Assembly: GCA_032622095.1 (NCBI GenBank)
Contig: CP136063.1
Location: 145,505,379 to 145,569,378, forward strand
Length of the DNA: 64,000 nucleotides
Direction: 5' to 3'
From: Siphonodentalium dalli
Lineage: Eukaryota > Mollusca > Scaphopoda > Gadilida > Siphonodentaliidae
Positions 24,506 to 35,665 of the stretch are shown here, piece after piece. Within the stretch, counting starts at the first letter, position 1. Each line of letters opens with the position of its first letter. The position numbers and the translations under genes were made by a program. The notes below the pieces were generated by a model. It made no database searches. It had not been told where the DNA came from and worked only from the letters and a program-made list of their open reading frames with translations.

Positions 24506-24565
24506 CATCTGTGGAAACGGAGTGTCAACAGACATAACAACCAAAGCTACTGTGGATTAGAGTTG

Positions 24566-25284
24566 ACAACTCGTTGCATCAGAACTATAAGGTCGTAACT
24601 CACATTTTCAACTTGAAAATGAAGATTGAAGTTTTCAGACAACATTTCTCATAATGTTGACAAAGCATGATGTTTTGTTGTATTTATCCCAATGAAAACT
24701 GGCATTAGCTGTCCATTGAACCACATAATTTTTCTGTTTACTCCCTCATTTTCTTTTAAAAAGCAATAAATTGTTTGGAGATACGACCTTTTGCATACTC
24801 AAACGACGATTGGTTTCCATGCTATAAGGAAGTTGTGCTAATAAATACAGATCAAGCTAAATATGCTGGCAATCGCATGTTTCTATGAACTAAAAAAGTG
24901 TCTATTCTATGTTATGAATATTCACTCATGTGCATAATCATACAGAAATTTGTGGAACAATCAGAAAATTTAAATCACCAAATGATCACATGGAGATACA
25001 ACCATATAGCACACATTTGAGAAGTTACAAACACAAAACAGAAGTCACGTGGACAACCTGAAGCATCTGATTGGCTGCTGTTGGACATACGACCTTATAG
25101 CACGAATGATTGTGAAGATTGCTGGAGATACATTTGTGTTGCTGGTTTGTGAGAATATTTGCCATCCAATGCAAAAACAGTTTGGCCCATCGGATTGGAA
25201 TTTTTCTCATGATTCGAATGATATCAAATACTCATTTCCTGCCAAAATGGAGTTACGACCTTATAGTTCTGATGCGACGAACTG
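24566..25284. mobile_element. Candidate TIR element (~720 bp)
   Basis: The left end CGTTGCATCAGAACTATAAG, continuing into GTCGTAACTC (24576-24605), is matched in inverse orientation at the right by GAGTTACGACC followed by TTATAGTTCTGATGCGACG near 25243-25275. That makes inverted repeats of about 35 bp. Related ACGACCTTATAGCAC-like motifs occur inside near 24990 and 25090. I could not define a target duplication. An open frame of 98 codons at 25049-25345 crosses the right repeat into the next MITE, so it is not a gene. Confidence 0.45.
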
Positions 25285-25323
25285 TTGTTATTTATCTATA
25301 AGAACCTTTGCTGGTACAATATA

Positions 25324-25534
25324 CAGTAATGCCCTAAATAATTAACTCCTTAACAACAGCAGAATTATGGGTAATTTTTCAGGATTTAATCAGAAATATG
25401 GCTTGTTGCCATTCATCGGAAAGCTCTCAGTAAGAGCTTTCCGATGAATTGCAACAAGCCATATTTTCGACTAAATCCTGAAAACACCCATAATTCTGCT
25501 GTGGTTAAGGAGTCGATTATTTAGGGCATTACTG
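25324..25534. mobile_element. TA-flanked foldback MITE, copy 2
   Basis: The termini are CAGTAATGCCCTAAATAAT and its complement, with TA on both sides (25322-25323 and 25535-25536). The two arms fold almost perfectly around GAAAGCTCTCAGTAAGAGC near 25420. Length 211 bp, same as copies 1 and 4. Confidence 0.85.
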
Positions 25535-25790
25535 TACTACCAAAAGGTCTGAGTCTCATTTGCACCGGTATTGGTACTGATTCTGAGCGAGCTTGACAAG
25601 CCTGAAGTGTACTAGTTCAAAGTTGGGAAATGCACTAGAAAGAAAATTATTTTAAAGAGGAATTTCTCCAAAGATGCCCATGACAAGAGTAAGATTTCTC
25701 TGGGAAAAAAACATATGTTTGTAAAAAAAGAAAAAGAATAATAAATTAAATATACAATTCCACATGATTCTTATAGAAGACATGACATAA

Positions 25791-26772
25791 ACAAGACAGT
25801 CAATGACTGGGTCGCTCACCAGACTTTAAAGACTGAGAAGACTGGGACTCTGAAGACTAATTCATTCAGATGTTGACATTATGTGCACATATGTGTACCT
25901 GTATTGGAAGACAAAATTGTATTACAATAATATATATACAATCAGAAGATTTTTTTAAATCTGAAATGTGTATGTTATCAGGAACTGATTCTACACGTAG
26001 TTCATACTCAAATTTAAAAGTTAAAACAGTATGATAAAACAGGCAAAGGGTATGAAAGGTTTTAAATTACCACACCAATCATGTAAGTTTAAAGACATTT
26101 ATCTTTTATTTATCTTTAACCTTCATACCAAATACAAACTCATTCAACCTGATGATACATGAGAAGTCATTTTAAGAATTACTATGGAGGGATAGAGTTA
26201 TGGCCCTGGCTTCACAACTATTTGACCAAGTGACCTCATTTGAATAAATCTGAATGTGACAGGGACCAGCCTAGGGTCAAAATATAGGGAGAAGTGACTT
26301 CTCCCTCTTGGAAAAATAAGGAGAAGTGAGGGCTTACCAGGGAGAAGTGGAGCGTTAGTGCGACTATTTGTCGCTAGTAACTATTCATTAGAACTGATTG
26401 TTTTAGCTGTTATTATTGTCCACAATAGATTTTCTACATGGGTGAGGATAAACTGGAAGTGTTAAGCTGAGCAGTAGATCATCCAGTCACCAATTCTTCA
26501 GGGAGATTTTTTTTTTTTAAGGGAGACATCCACTTCTCCCTGACGTCATTTCAGGGAGACTTGCGGCCACACAGGGCGACTATTTGGCCCACGTCGCCCC
26601 TAGGCTGGTCCCTGGAATGTGAGTCACCTAGCGAACATCCACACCAAATATGAACCCATTCGGCCCTATGGATATAGAGAAGATGTTCAAAGAATTGTTG
26701 ACAGACGGACGGATGGACGGACAAGGAGTGATGACTATAGCTCTGCCGGAGACTTGGTCTGAGGTGAGCTAA
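25791..26772 (+). mobile_element. Tandem-core hairpin element (family S1), copy 1
   Basis: The 5' module (ACAAGACAGTCAATGACTG...GTCGCTCACC) and the following TGTATG(T/C)TATCAG.AACTGATTCTAC block match 38212-39480. Core units carry CTGGCTT.ACAACTA and CACCAAATATGAACCCATTC. The 3' end is GACGGACGGATGGACGG, GTGATGACTATAGCTC and a hairpin closing in GAGCTAA, ending CTAA at 26769-26772. A hAT MITE (26260-26614) is nested inside. The CTRR end and hairpin fit a Helentron/Helitron-derived element; the assignment is inferred. Confidence 0.6.
26260..26614. mobile_element. hAT-like MITE nested in the S1 element
   Basis: The terminal inverted repeat is CAGGGACCAGCCTAGGG at the left and its complement at the right. 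It is flanked by a perfect 8-bp duplication, GAATGTGA (26252-26259 and 26615-26622). The related S1 copy near 35257-35275 shows the uninterrupted site (CTGAATGTTAGTCACC), giving a paralogous empty site. The element is 355 bp, non-coding, with an internal T/A run at about 26509-26518. Eight-bp duplications and CAGGG ends are typical of hAT. Confidence 0.9.
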
Positions 26773-29700
26773 AAAATTTATGCATGTTGCAACATCGAGT
26801 TCATGGTCAACACTGGACAGTTTCACTCACGCTAGACCAAGATCTCATTACAATCAACTGGGTCTAGAGTCTCTGGTACTTACGTTGATTTCAGAGATGA
26901 ACGGGGAATTCTCCGCTTGTGACAGCTAATTAATATTCATGTTCCAAATAAAGTACTGTTCACTATTTTGATTGACGTCCGACAACGCCCCTGTGTAGAT
27001 AACAAGGACAATTGCTTAAACATCCATCAAGCCAGTTCTGTCATAGAAAAAGGGAGCAAACTGTGATAAATGATTTATCCTTCACGGGGCTTATCATAAG
27101 CTCAAAAGTCAATTGCGAAGTAGTGACAAAACGTATAATAAACTTGAAGGAAATGGTGATAAAAATCATAGTATGGAAAACAAGCTATATGTTCATGAAA
27201 TTCTTTGTGATGTTGCATCATATCCTTATTTAGAACATGAGCATGCAATTTACTACAATTTAGACTACAACCATAGTAAATTCCTTATTTGGTGTGTGCG
27301 TAACTATATTTGTTAGGAGAAAATATGAACTGGATTAATATATTTTAATCTCTTTGCAAAATCAATTATATTAAGTACACAATTTCTGTTATTCCCCAAT
27401 TATGAAGGAACATTTATCACCTGATTTTAGAACCCACAATGGATACGATGGGTTTAGTTAACTAAGTCAATGTTTGATCAGTTAACAAGGGCGACATAAC
27501 ACATGGGTTGTAATAAACCGCTGAGACTGCAATCAAACACTGCAGATGTGGCTTGTGTAAATAAGTGAAAAAGTGTGAATAATATGTGGCTTTTGCAGGA
27601 AGCTAATGATTGGTTGAAGTTTTGCATTCCTCGATGTGATTGTTCTGTGGGAGAAATTTCAATGGCACGGTTGCTCCGGTTTGAAATAATATATTCCATG
27701 GGCCAGATGATTGCAATAAGATCTTGGTCTAGCTTTACTGAGACTGCACAATGTACAGATTGACGATTATAGGTGCACTCACCACATGCCGTTTCAGCTT
27801 CAGAAGAGATAAAAAAATTAACAAATCTTATTGAATGGTAACACTTATAAAAGTTCCTTTGTTTTAATTACAATTCTTTACAATTGTTTCAATATTGTAA
27901 AATTTACAAAGGAGAAACTTATGGCATATGCATCCCTTTCAAAATACATAATGTAATTTAACAGCAGCAAGATTGGCTCACTTGAATCAATGGGTATACG
28001 ACGATTGCTGCAGCCTGCGCGAAATATAGTATAATTCAAATGCCTTCAAGCTCCAAATTAAGCACAAGAGTGGGTAGGAAATTGTGTAACTCTAGCCAAA
28101 CCAGAAACTGTTATCCGGAAAAGAAGACAACCTAATCATTTACACATATACGTTTTGCTACAGGTATAGAATTCAGGAAGAAATTAAACAAACGCCTTCA
28201 GTTAACACTGAAAATAGCAGCAAATATCTCAATATTCTTAGTTAACCTGTGTCTATTCACATACATGTGGTATGGTACATGTATTTACCTACCCTGAGGC
28301 AACCACTTTCCTGGCTAAGTGTAGGTAAAAACCTGTACTTCAAGATAAGCAGTTATAACATTTAACTATCAAATTTTAGCATCCTATTTTATCCAATGCC
28401 CAAAATGTCAGTTGAGACCAAAAGGCTTCTAAATGGTACAGAGAATTTCTGAGTGAAGATGGGGCCCCCATAACATGTATCGATCAACCAATAATATGAA
28501 CGAATGCACACTAGCCAATAGATAATATAATATACCAATGTATCTTGAAAACTAATTGAAAACTTTCCCTATGTGGTTTGATAGCAATTTGGTGATGAGG
28601 ATACTGGTTTCCTACCCACTTAATCTATTGAATATAATTCTATGGTCAGGTTGGGGCAATGGGAGTGAGAGTTATGTTTCCTATGTTTGGCAGTTGGGGG
28701 CAGTCTTAAATTAAATACTCAGTGCCATTACTTCAACATGTATAACATTTGCTTTCCAGCTAAAAATGTACAACATTTGCTTTCGATCATCACAATACTT
28801 TCACACATATTGTCGGCAACATGACTATATACCTCATTATGGCACCTTCAGCAAACTGCTTCTATCAAGGTATGCATTTTAATACAAGCTCACTAAATGG
28901 TATCTTAAAAGTGCCTAGTTTGATTAGAGGGTCCTGTGTATCATCCAGCCACGGAAACCTCACCAAAATCAGTTTTATCGATTGAAATTACTTTATTACA
29001 ATTTATTATGCACCCATAGATGTGAGACATATGTATTCAATGGAATACAATCCATTGAATACATACTGTTGTGTACCACAACTGGAATAGAAGCTAGAAC
29101 TGCGTGATCATTGCAGTGTGCGCTAGACAAGGTTGGTGCAGGTTCAAACCCCAACATGTATGAAAATCAGGACAGATTTTTAAGCTTGATCTGAGTTGAG
29201 GGATATCTCAATGTGTCATTCCGATCTGGTATATGTATGCATCCGCACACGAACTATCAATCCACATGTGCCCGTATATATATATTTCCAGAGAGAATCC
29301 AGTGGAGTTTTTGTTTTCTTGACTAAAATTTATGGGTGTCGAATCAGACCAGGCATCTTTAAGAAATGTGTTTCCATGTTACACAAGAATCAAAGGTAAA
29401 CAATGGAATAGTTTTTTACTTGAATTTTTATTTGCAAAATTTGCCAGTGTATTTATTATAACAACATATTTCCTCACACGACTGAAACAAATAATTAATC
29501 CATGCAGTGTGGGCTGGAAATGCTCAAGTTGCTTCCTGGTGAGAAAATATAAATTGGGAATGAGAATTTCAAAACATGCAGAGTTGCAGATAAATGACAG
29601 AAAGCACATACATAAGATATTGTATCAATAATTTAATTATTACTAAAATTATTAGGATAAATTGCTAAGATCAATATCAGCTGGGATGTCAAATTAGGCA

Positions 29701-29802
29701 AAATATGACAAACAACATACGCAACTGGCAAATTATCCAGAAGGTTTGTCACACTTGTGCCAGGCGTGTAAACTCACAAACATTTCAAATATATTTTTAG
29801 TA

Positions 29803-29880
29803 TTATAACCTTTCTATTCTAAATACTTATTGACAAGTAGTTATCCCTTTGGAAATGTTCCAATCCATTTAGTATACATG
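29803..29880. mobile_element. Fragment of TTAA MITE family 2
   Basis: The end motif ACCTTTCTATTCTAAAT is followed by GACAAGTAGTTATCC and GGAAATGTTC, all shared with 62739-62850. It stops within 80 bp near TTTAGTATACATG. It is too short and degenerate to define its boundaries. Confidence 0.5.
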
Positions 29881-32637
29881 TAGAAAGATAAAAGCGAAAA
29901 TTTCCAAGACTTCAAAAAAATAAACTAGATGGAAGAGCAAAACTGATTTACACTATTACCATATCTTGACAGTTGCCCTATTCCCAGTGATTTGAAATCA
30001 AACTGAGGTGGGGATGTCGATATTGACCCAATATATTTATAATGTTTATATATATGCTCTTCATTATATGGAGGAATAAAGATATATATATATTATATTT
30101 GCTGATTTGAAGTCAATGAACTATGGTGCTTGATGTAGTGTCAACTAAATCACACTGAGAAATATGCATAGTGAATCAAGGTTCTATGCTATGAACTACT
30201 CTCACGTAATATTTGGCCAAATGCACCAAATTCATGATTGAATTAAAGGCCCTTATAATTCTGGAGCGCCTGATTATTTTCTTTTCCGAGATATCAATAT
30301 ACCATTTTATTCATAAAATTGCATCATAAAATAGGGGCAAAAATATTTTTTCTGCCGAGATAATAAAATTCTGAGGCATAGAAGTATCCGTTTAGCGACA
30401 GAAAATTGTTCCCTTTGGCATTGAACATATTCCCCTCTTTTCAATCAAGAATCATTTCTGCATGGATAAATAAAGAGCGTTCCTTATTAGTTTTTTAGTG
30501 GCGTTTGCTCACCGCTGTGCAGAAAGTTGATAACAAATAATTCATTCCTATGACCTCAGTAATAGACTTTTCATGGTATATAAATTCCCCGCTATAGTAA
30601 ATAACAAAAAGTTATAAATTGGTAGATTTTGAGGCTCTAAAATGATGTGGGCCTTTAACAAAATAGCACCAACAAATAAACTGATAAACATTGATTAATA
30701 ATATCTGTACACCAAAGTTTAATACTAGGCCGAAGAAGTATGAAAATTTAGATGTTCATGATGATGAGAACAAGGTAAATGCCATTAAAATAAATATTCT
30801 GTGTTCTCAGGTGTTTTTAATTGTTTCTATGGAAAACTCCTACAATTGTCCAAGCAATCCATAGGATGTATCCTCTGATGCCTTTAGCCATTAAATTTCA
30901 AACAGAAACCAACCTAGATTTCTTATAGTGGATAAATTGGAGATAAAACTTCGAACTCTGAAAATTCTAGATAAATGTGTATTTATATATGTTGAAGACT
31001 TTTTTGATTGATCAGTGAGGTGCCGCAGAACACAGTATTTATATGTTTTTTGTCCTAATAGTATGATCAATTTGGGTATGCGAGTTAAATAGTCAAACTG
31101 AACAACGTAATTGAGATTCTGTATAGCTAAAGATGACAATGTTGTTATAATATCAGTGATATAGACTTGGCACTTTAATTAAGTGGGATACTAACCAATA
31201 TGTGAATATGTAAGTTCTCACTGAAATAATAATGTCTTTACACTATAGCACTACGCTCAGGTTGTTTTGGATTGAGCACAATTGGTGTAAGGCTACCAGA
31301 GCCAGAGGCAATAGTGGCATCCTTGCACCAACTGTTCAAATGTGGTAATTGATAACCCATCCCAAAATAAGTGTAGCTGCATATTTATTTAATACTCCAA
31401 ATGCAAAAAAAGGATATTATTCAGATTTTCTAACTGACATATTGATTGTTTTCAATGATTTTAATGTTACAAATTTTTGTAATAACCATTATGATGCCCT
31501 TAGCAGTATAAATTGCATGGTGTGTCTCCACGGCAGTCTGGATTACACAAGAGCAATATGTCGAAAATCTCCACATTTCATGGAGCCGGTGCATTTGCTA
31601 AGTGTTCAACAATGGGTATTTAGTAACTAATAAAAAAAAACTCAACGCCTAAACATCGTACATATATTTACCATATTGTTCAAACGGAATTTACCACCAG
31701 TAAATATAGAAAATCAATTCCAGCAACAATAATCAATATATATAACTTTTATATGATTGTTTCAACTGTCTTACTGCAATAATCTGCCAAATTTACCACA
31801 AATCCATATATTATGTACAGCTATATAATTATTGTAGAGGTTGTAACTCTAAATTTATTTGCAGTACCGAAAACCAAACCATCAGCTAATGAAGATTACT
31901 GAAGATATCAAGAAAATCATTTGGGACAGGTGGACAGACTGGTGATGTCAGAACAATCAAAGAGTCAATGATATTTAAGACTAGCTGCTATATGATTTGC
32001 TACTATATGATTTTCAATTATTAATATGCAAATAAACAGAAGAAATCAATCATTAATTTCAGTCTACGATATTACAGTATTATTATAAACACATGAGCAA
32101 AAATTTGAAAGATTTCGCTAAAATAAATGTCTCCAAACCTAGGTAACTATTGTCTTGTCTTGCCAGAAGTTCCCACGTTGATTTGTCGCTGCACCACAGT
32201 GTGTGGAATCCTAATCCTTCAGAATGGCTAACAGTTTTTTGTGTGAAGTACCATCAATCAATATGGATAAGTCACTAGTCACTATATACAGTTACTCTGT
32301 TATTGAAATTGGTGTTAAATATTCCTGATTTATTTTTACATGGTGTTGGTTGTAATGTGTTGACTGAAAGAATCTGTAAAATACTCATTACTTAAGCAAA
32401 CAAATTATTCATTTGGACAAAATAAATAAAAATTCTATGTTCTCAGGCCCCTTCCTTATCTCTGAAATTTTCTTTTAAAAACCTCGTCAAATATTTTATT
32501 TAAACATTTTCTGTTAGAAATAACGGATTAGAATTTTGTATTCTGGAGCATGTTTTCCAGATTTGTAGAACAAATTAAAATAGCCTTCCTCCCTCATCTC
32601 ATAAGTGAGATCTAATTTCCAGGGAACACAGATATTA

Positions 32638-32786
32638 CAGTAATGCAGTTACAGTTGCCATTCAATCGGAAAGCTCTCGGGGAGAGCTTTCCGATGAATG
32701 GCAACAAGCCATATTTCCGAATAAATCCTGAAAAATTACCCATAATTCTGCTGTGGTTAAGTAGTTGATTATTTAGGGCATTGCTG
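32638..32786. mobile_element. TA-flanked foldback MITE, copy 3 (internally deleted)
   Basis: It starts CAGTAATG and ends CATTGCTG with TA on both sides. Most of the left arm is missing: CAGTAATG jumps almost at once to GTTGCCATTC and the central GGAAAGCTCTC. Length 149 bp against 211 bp in intact copies. With one arm gone it cannot fold fully. Confidence 0.75.
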
Positions 32787-34524
32787 TATATTCTAATGGC
32801 TTTTGTTTCAGAGCAAATACCCTCAACAAATTGATATTCAGAAGTAAACAAGATACAAGTGACACAGACAGAATGTTACTCAGAGTAGAAATAACACTAT
32901 AATATGCAAGAACCATGCATGGCCACTGGGTGGTATGTTTGTAGAGGATATTCCGAATGCGAGCATCTCCATCTTTCCTTTAGTTTTATGCTAACGGAAG
33001 GTGATTGCAGCAAACATATTTTCTCCAATATAATTAATAGAACTAAGCTTAAATCTTGAAGCTGTAACATGCCGGTATGTGTATATTGGGCATAAATTAT
33101 CCACTCTTATTTTAGAGTTATTTCCCTTCATATGCAGCAAAGTAGTCTGGAGGTACTTAATTTTTTTCGAAACTTGACAGAAGAGCAACGGGGATGTAGT
33201 TATTTCAACTTTTTTCATAACCTGATGCCATGTGTTCTTCAGTTAAAGATTAATGAATAATAGTTTTATTTCTGACTAGAACATTTAGCGATGTGTTGAA
33301 AATTACTATATTTCTCATAAGAAAGTGGCTTCATGTTATAGTGGGTACATAGCTTAAATTCACTAATTCTTATAAGTTTGATAAATCAACTAGTTTTTAA
33401 TTGTCGCTATAACTGTCTGTAGTCTTATTGCTCCATAAGATGAACCATTCAACATAAGATGAACCATTCAGGATAATTCAACCACAAAAATCTTAAGTCA
33501 GATTTTTATTCAGAACAGTGAATCAACATCAGCATGGCACCACTACTGTGGGCCATTTTTTTAACAACCCAACTATGAATCATGTTTAGCAACCTGACTA
33601 TAAATGCAGATGAGTGCCAATATAAGCCATAATGCTCAAAATGCCACGCTGTCATCTAACTAGATAAGTAGCACACAGCGTAATTGCATTAACTTGCCTG
33701 GGCAAATTATCATAGATAGAAAAATACAGCTGACAACTCATCATCACAGTCATACACACATCACTATCTCTCTCACACATATAACAAATATCCATTTTTC
33801 AACATTTTAAAAACTTGTTGATCATAAAATTAAATATCTCATACATGGGACATAAATGCTATGTACAAACTATGTTTTATGTGTAAATGAATCTTCATAA
33901 ATGAGCGGCAGGCAGCGACAATAATAATGTCTGAGTCTCTATCCAGTATGTACAGGAGGCTGAAAGATACAATAATAAATATATTGTTTACTACATAAGC
34001 ATTCAGAATAATAGATATAACTAGAGGTGGAACTATCCCAGTGGGACTAAGGATCAATCTCTACCAGAGCACACCAGTCATACTTTCTGACTCTGACACC
34101 GGCTGGGTACAAGTCCGTTGTTTTCTATATTTAGCACAGGTTTTTCCAACAAAAATGGCGAATTTGAACCCCCATATTCAAATGTCTTTAATAAAGTATC
34201 TAAAGTCATATATTTTCATTTTTTTCAATCAAAGACATTCAATGAGTTCATAATATAGATAATAAAAATTTGCAACTTAACTTAAGCAACACTGTTTGTG
34301 TTTGAAGCATTTTTCATTGACACAAAAATTATTAATTAACTGTAACAAGAACATTTTCATACAATTTGCTAGTCTTAGTAAATAAACTAATTCAAGCACT
34401 TTTCATTGACTCTAATGGCCTACTCCAAGTCTGGAAAAAATGAAGTCTAATTCAAGGTTATCCAGCACCTGTATGAACCTAGGCTTGATCAGGGCATCGT
34501 GTGGCTCTGTCCGCTTAGTATATA

Positions 34525-34640
34525 TAAGTCAGGGTTGGGGTAATCGTAATCAAAGTAATCGATTAAACAATTTGGAGTAATCACCTGTAATCTGTAATCA
34601 TGACATTTTTTGATTACAAGTAATCGTAATCGTATATTAT
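34525..34640 (+). mobile_element. Possible hAT terminus fragment
   Basis: CAGGGTTGGGGTAATCG followed by repeated AATCGTAATCAAAGTAATCG-type motifs has the look of a subterminal hAT region. No opposite end or 8-bp duplication was found, so this may be a solo end or chance. Confidence 0.3.
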
Positions 34641-34734
34641 AAGTATATATTAATATCTCAGAAGTCCACAAATTGTGGGTAAAATGTTGCCCGTTGACAG
34701 TGGACTTATCGAGTCATCGAGGGAGATAAATCCT

Positions 34735-35035
34735 GCATGGAGTTTGACTAAGGATACCCCCGCAGTGCAACTGGGCTACATTAAGGGTAGTCATATTAAC
34801 ATAATAGTTTTTCGAAAACAAAACACTGTTTATGCATGTTGCAAAAAATAATTCTAAGTCGAAAAATGGGGATAACTTCACTAAAAAAAGTTGGATCAAG
34901 CTCATAATCGCACATCGGTAAATAGCTGTGCCAAGTTTCAAAATATTTTACTGGAAAATATAGGAATACAAGCTTGGACAAAATTATGCATGTTGCAAAA
35001 AATTTGACAAACTCCACTATCAAAAGTATAAATTT
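34735..35035 (+). mobile_element. Tandem-core element fragment
   Basis: The 5' module GGATACCCCCGCAGTGCAAC is followed by a core unit shared with 20676-21000 (TTATGCATGTTGCAAAAA, TTCTAAGTCGAAAAATGGG, CATAATCGCA, TGCCAAGTTTCAAAATAT). It stops in a second partial unit and lacks the GGGGGTATA hairpin. Confidence 0.5.
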
Positions 35036-35039
35036 TTTT

Positions 35040-35422
35040 TTATTTTTTTTAAGAGTTTATGTCCTTGACTCTGCCCCTAATTGGCCCAGTGACCCCATTT
35101 GAACAAATCTGAACCCCAGTCACCCAAGGACCCTCCATACCAATTATAAACTGAATAGGCCTGACTGTTCTCAAGAAGAAGTTGTTTTAAGAATTACAAT
35201 GGTGGGAAAGAGTTATGGCCCTGGCTTTGCAACTATTTGACTAGGTGACCTTATTTTAACAAATCTGAATGTTAGTCACCCAGGGAACATCCACACCAAA
35301 TATGAACCCATTCAGTCTTATGGTACTGGAGAAGAAGATTATTCTTGACTGACGGAAGGACGGATGAAGGATGAGGAGTGATGACTATAGCTCCACTGGA
35401 GACTTTGTCTCAGGTGAGCTAA
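35040..35422 (+). mobile_element. Tandem-core hairpin element (family S1), copy 2
   Basis: It has two core units of roughly 170-180 bp (GAGTT(T)ATG.CC.TG.CTCTGCCCC and GAGTTATGGCCCTGGCTTTG). These are followed by ACGGAAGGACGGATG, GTGATGACTATAGCTCC and a hairpin ending GGTGAGCTAA (CTAA at 35419-35422). The 5' module found in copies 1 and 3 is absent. This copy supplies the empty site for the hAT insertion at 26260. Confidence 0.6.
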
Positions 35423-35665
35423 AAACTGAGAAATACACAGAACTGGACTTGTGTGTGTGTTATATTGCAGTGCAATATCATAAGGGTAATATGTTATCCT
35501 TCCACAATGGTAACAGTGCTGTATATTGTCAACCAGTATTAACAAATGTGAAGTTCGGTGTTTATTACATGGCTGACTTGTTCATCTGCTTTCTAACACC
35601 TTATTGCTCTGGAAGACAATGGACTAATAGACTTAGAGAATCAGATATATAAAATATGTAGCTAC

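Larger units (their letters stand above)
26780..34500. other. Long AT-rich stretch, largely featureless
   Basis: Apart from the small elements listed separately, I found no gene here. Open frames are at most about 100 codons and look random. A candidate acceptor (TTTTGCAG|GA near 27600) precedes a 54-codon frame that resembles no known domain. A tRNA-like B-box (GGTTCAAACCCC near 29143) has no matching A-box or cloverleaf. Confidence 0.45.

Noticed and set aside
27575-27763. Frame after a TTTTGCAG acceptor-like site
   Set aside because: 54 residues with no recognisable family, ending in a stop without a donor; evidence weaker than for 57234-57395.
29090-29175. tRNA-like B-box GGTTCAAACCCC
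   Set aside because: No A-box at the right distance and no cloverleaf could be drawn; it may be a decayed SINE head or chance.
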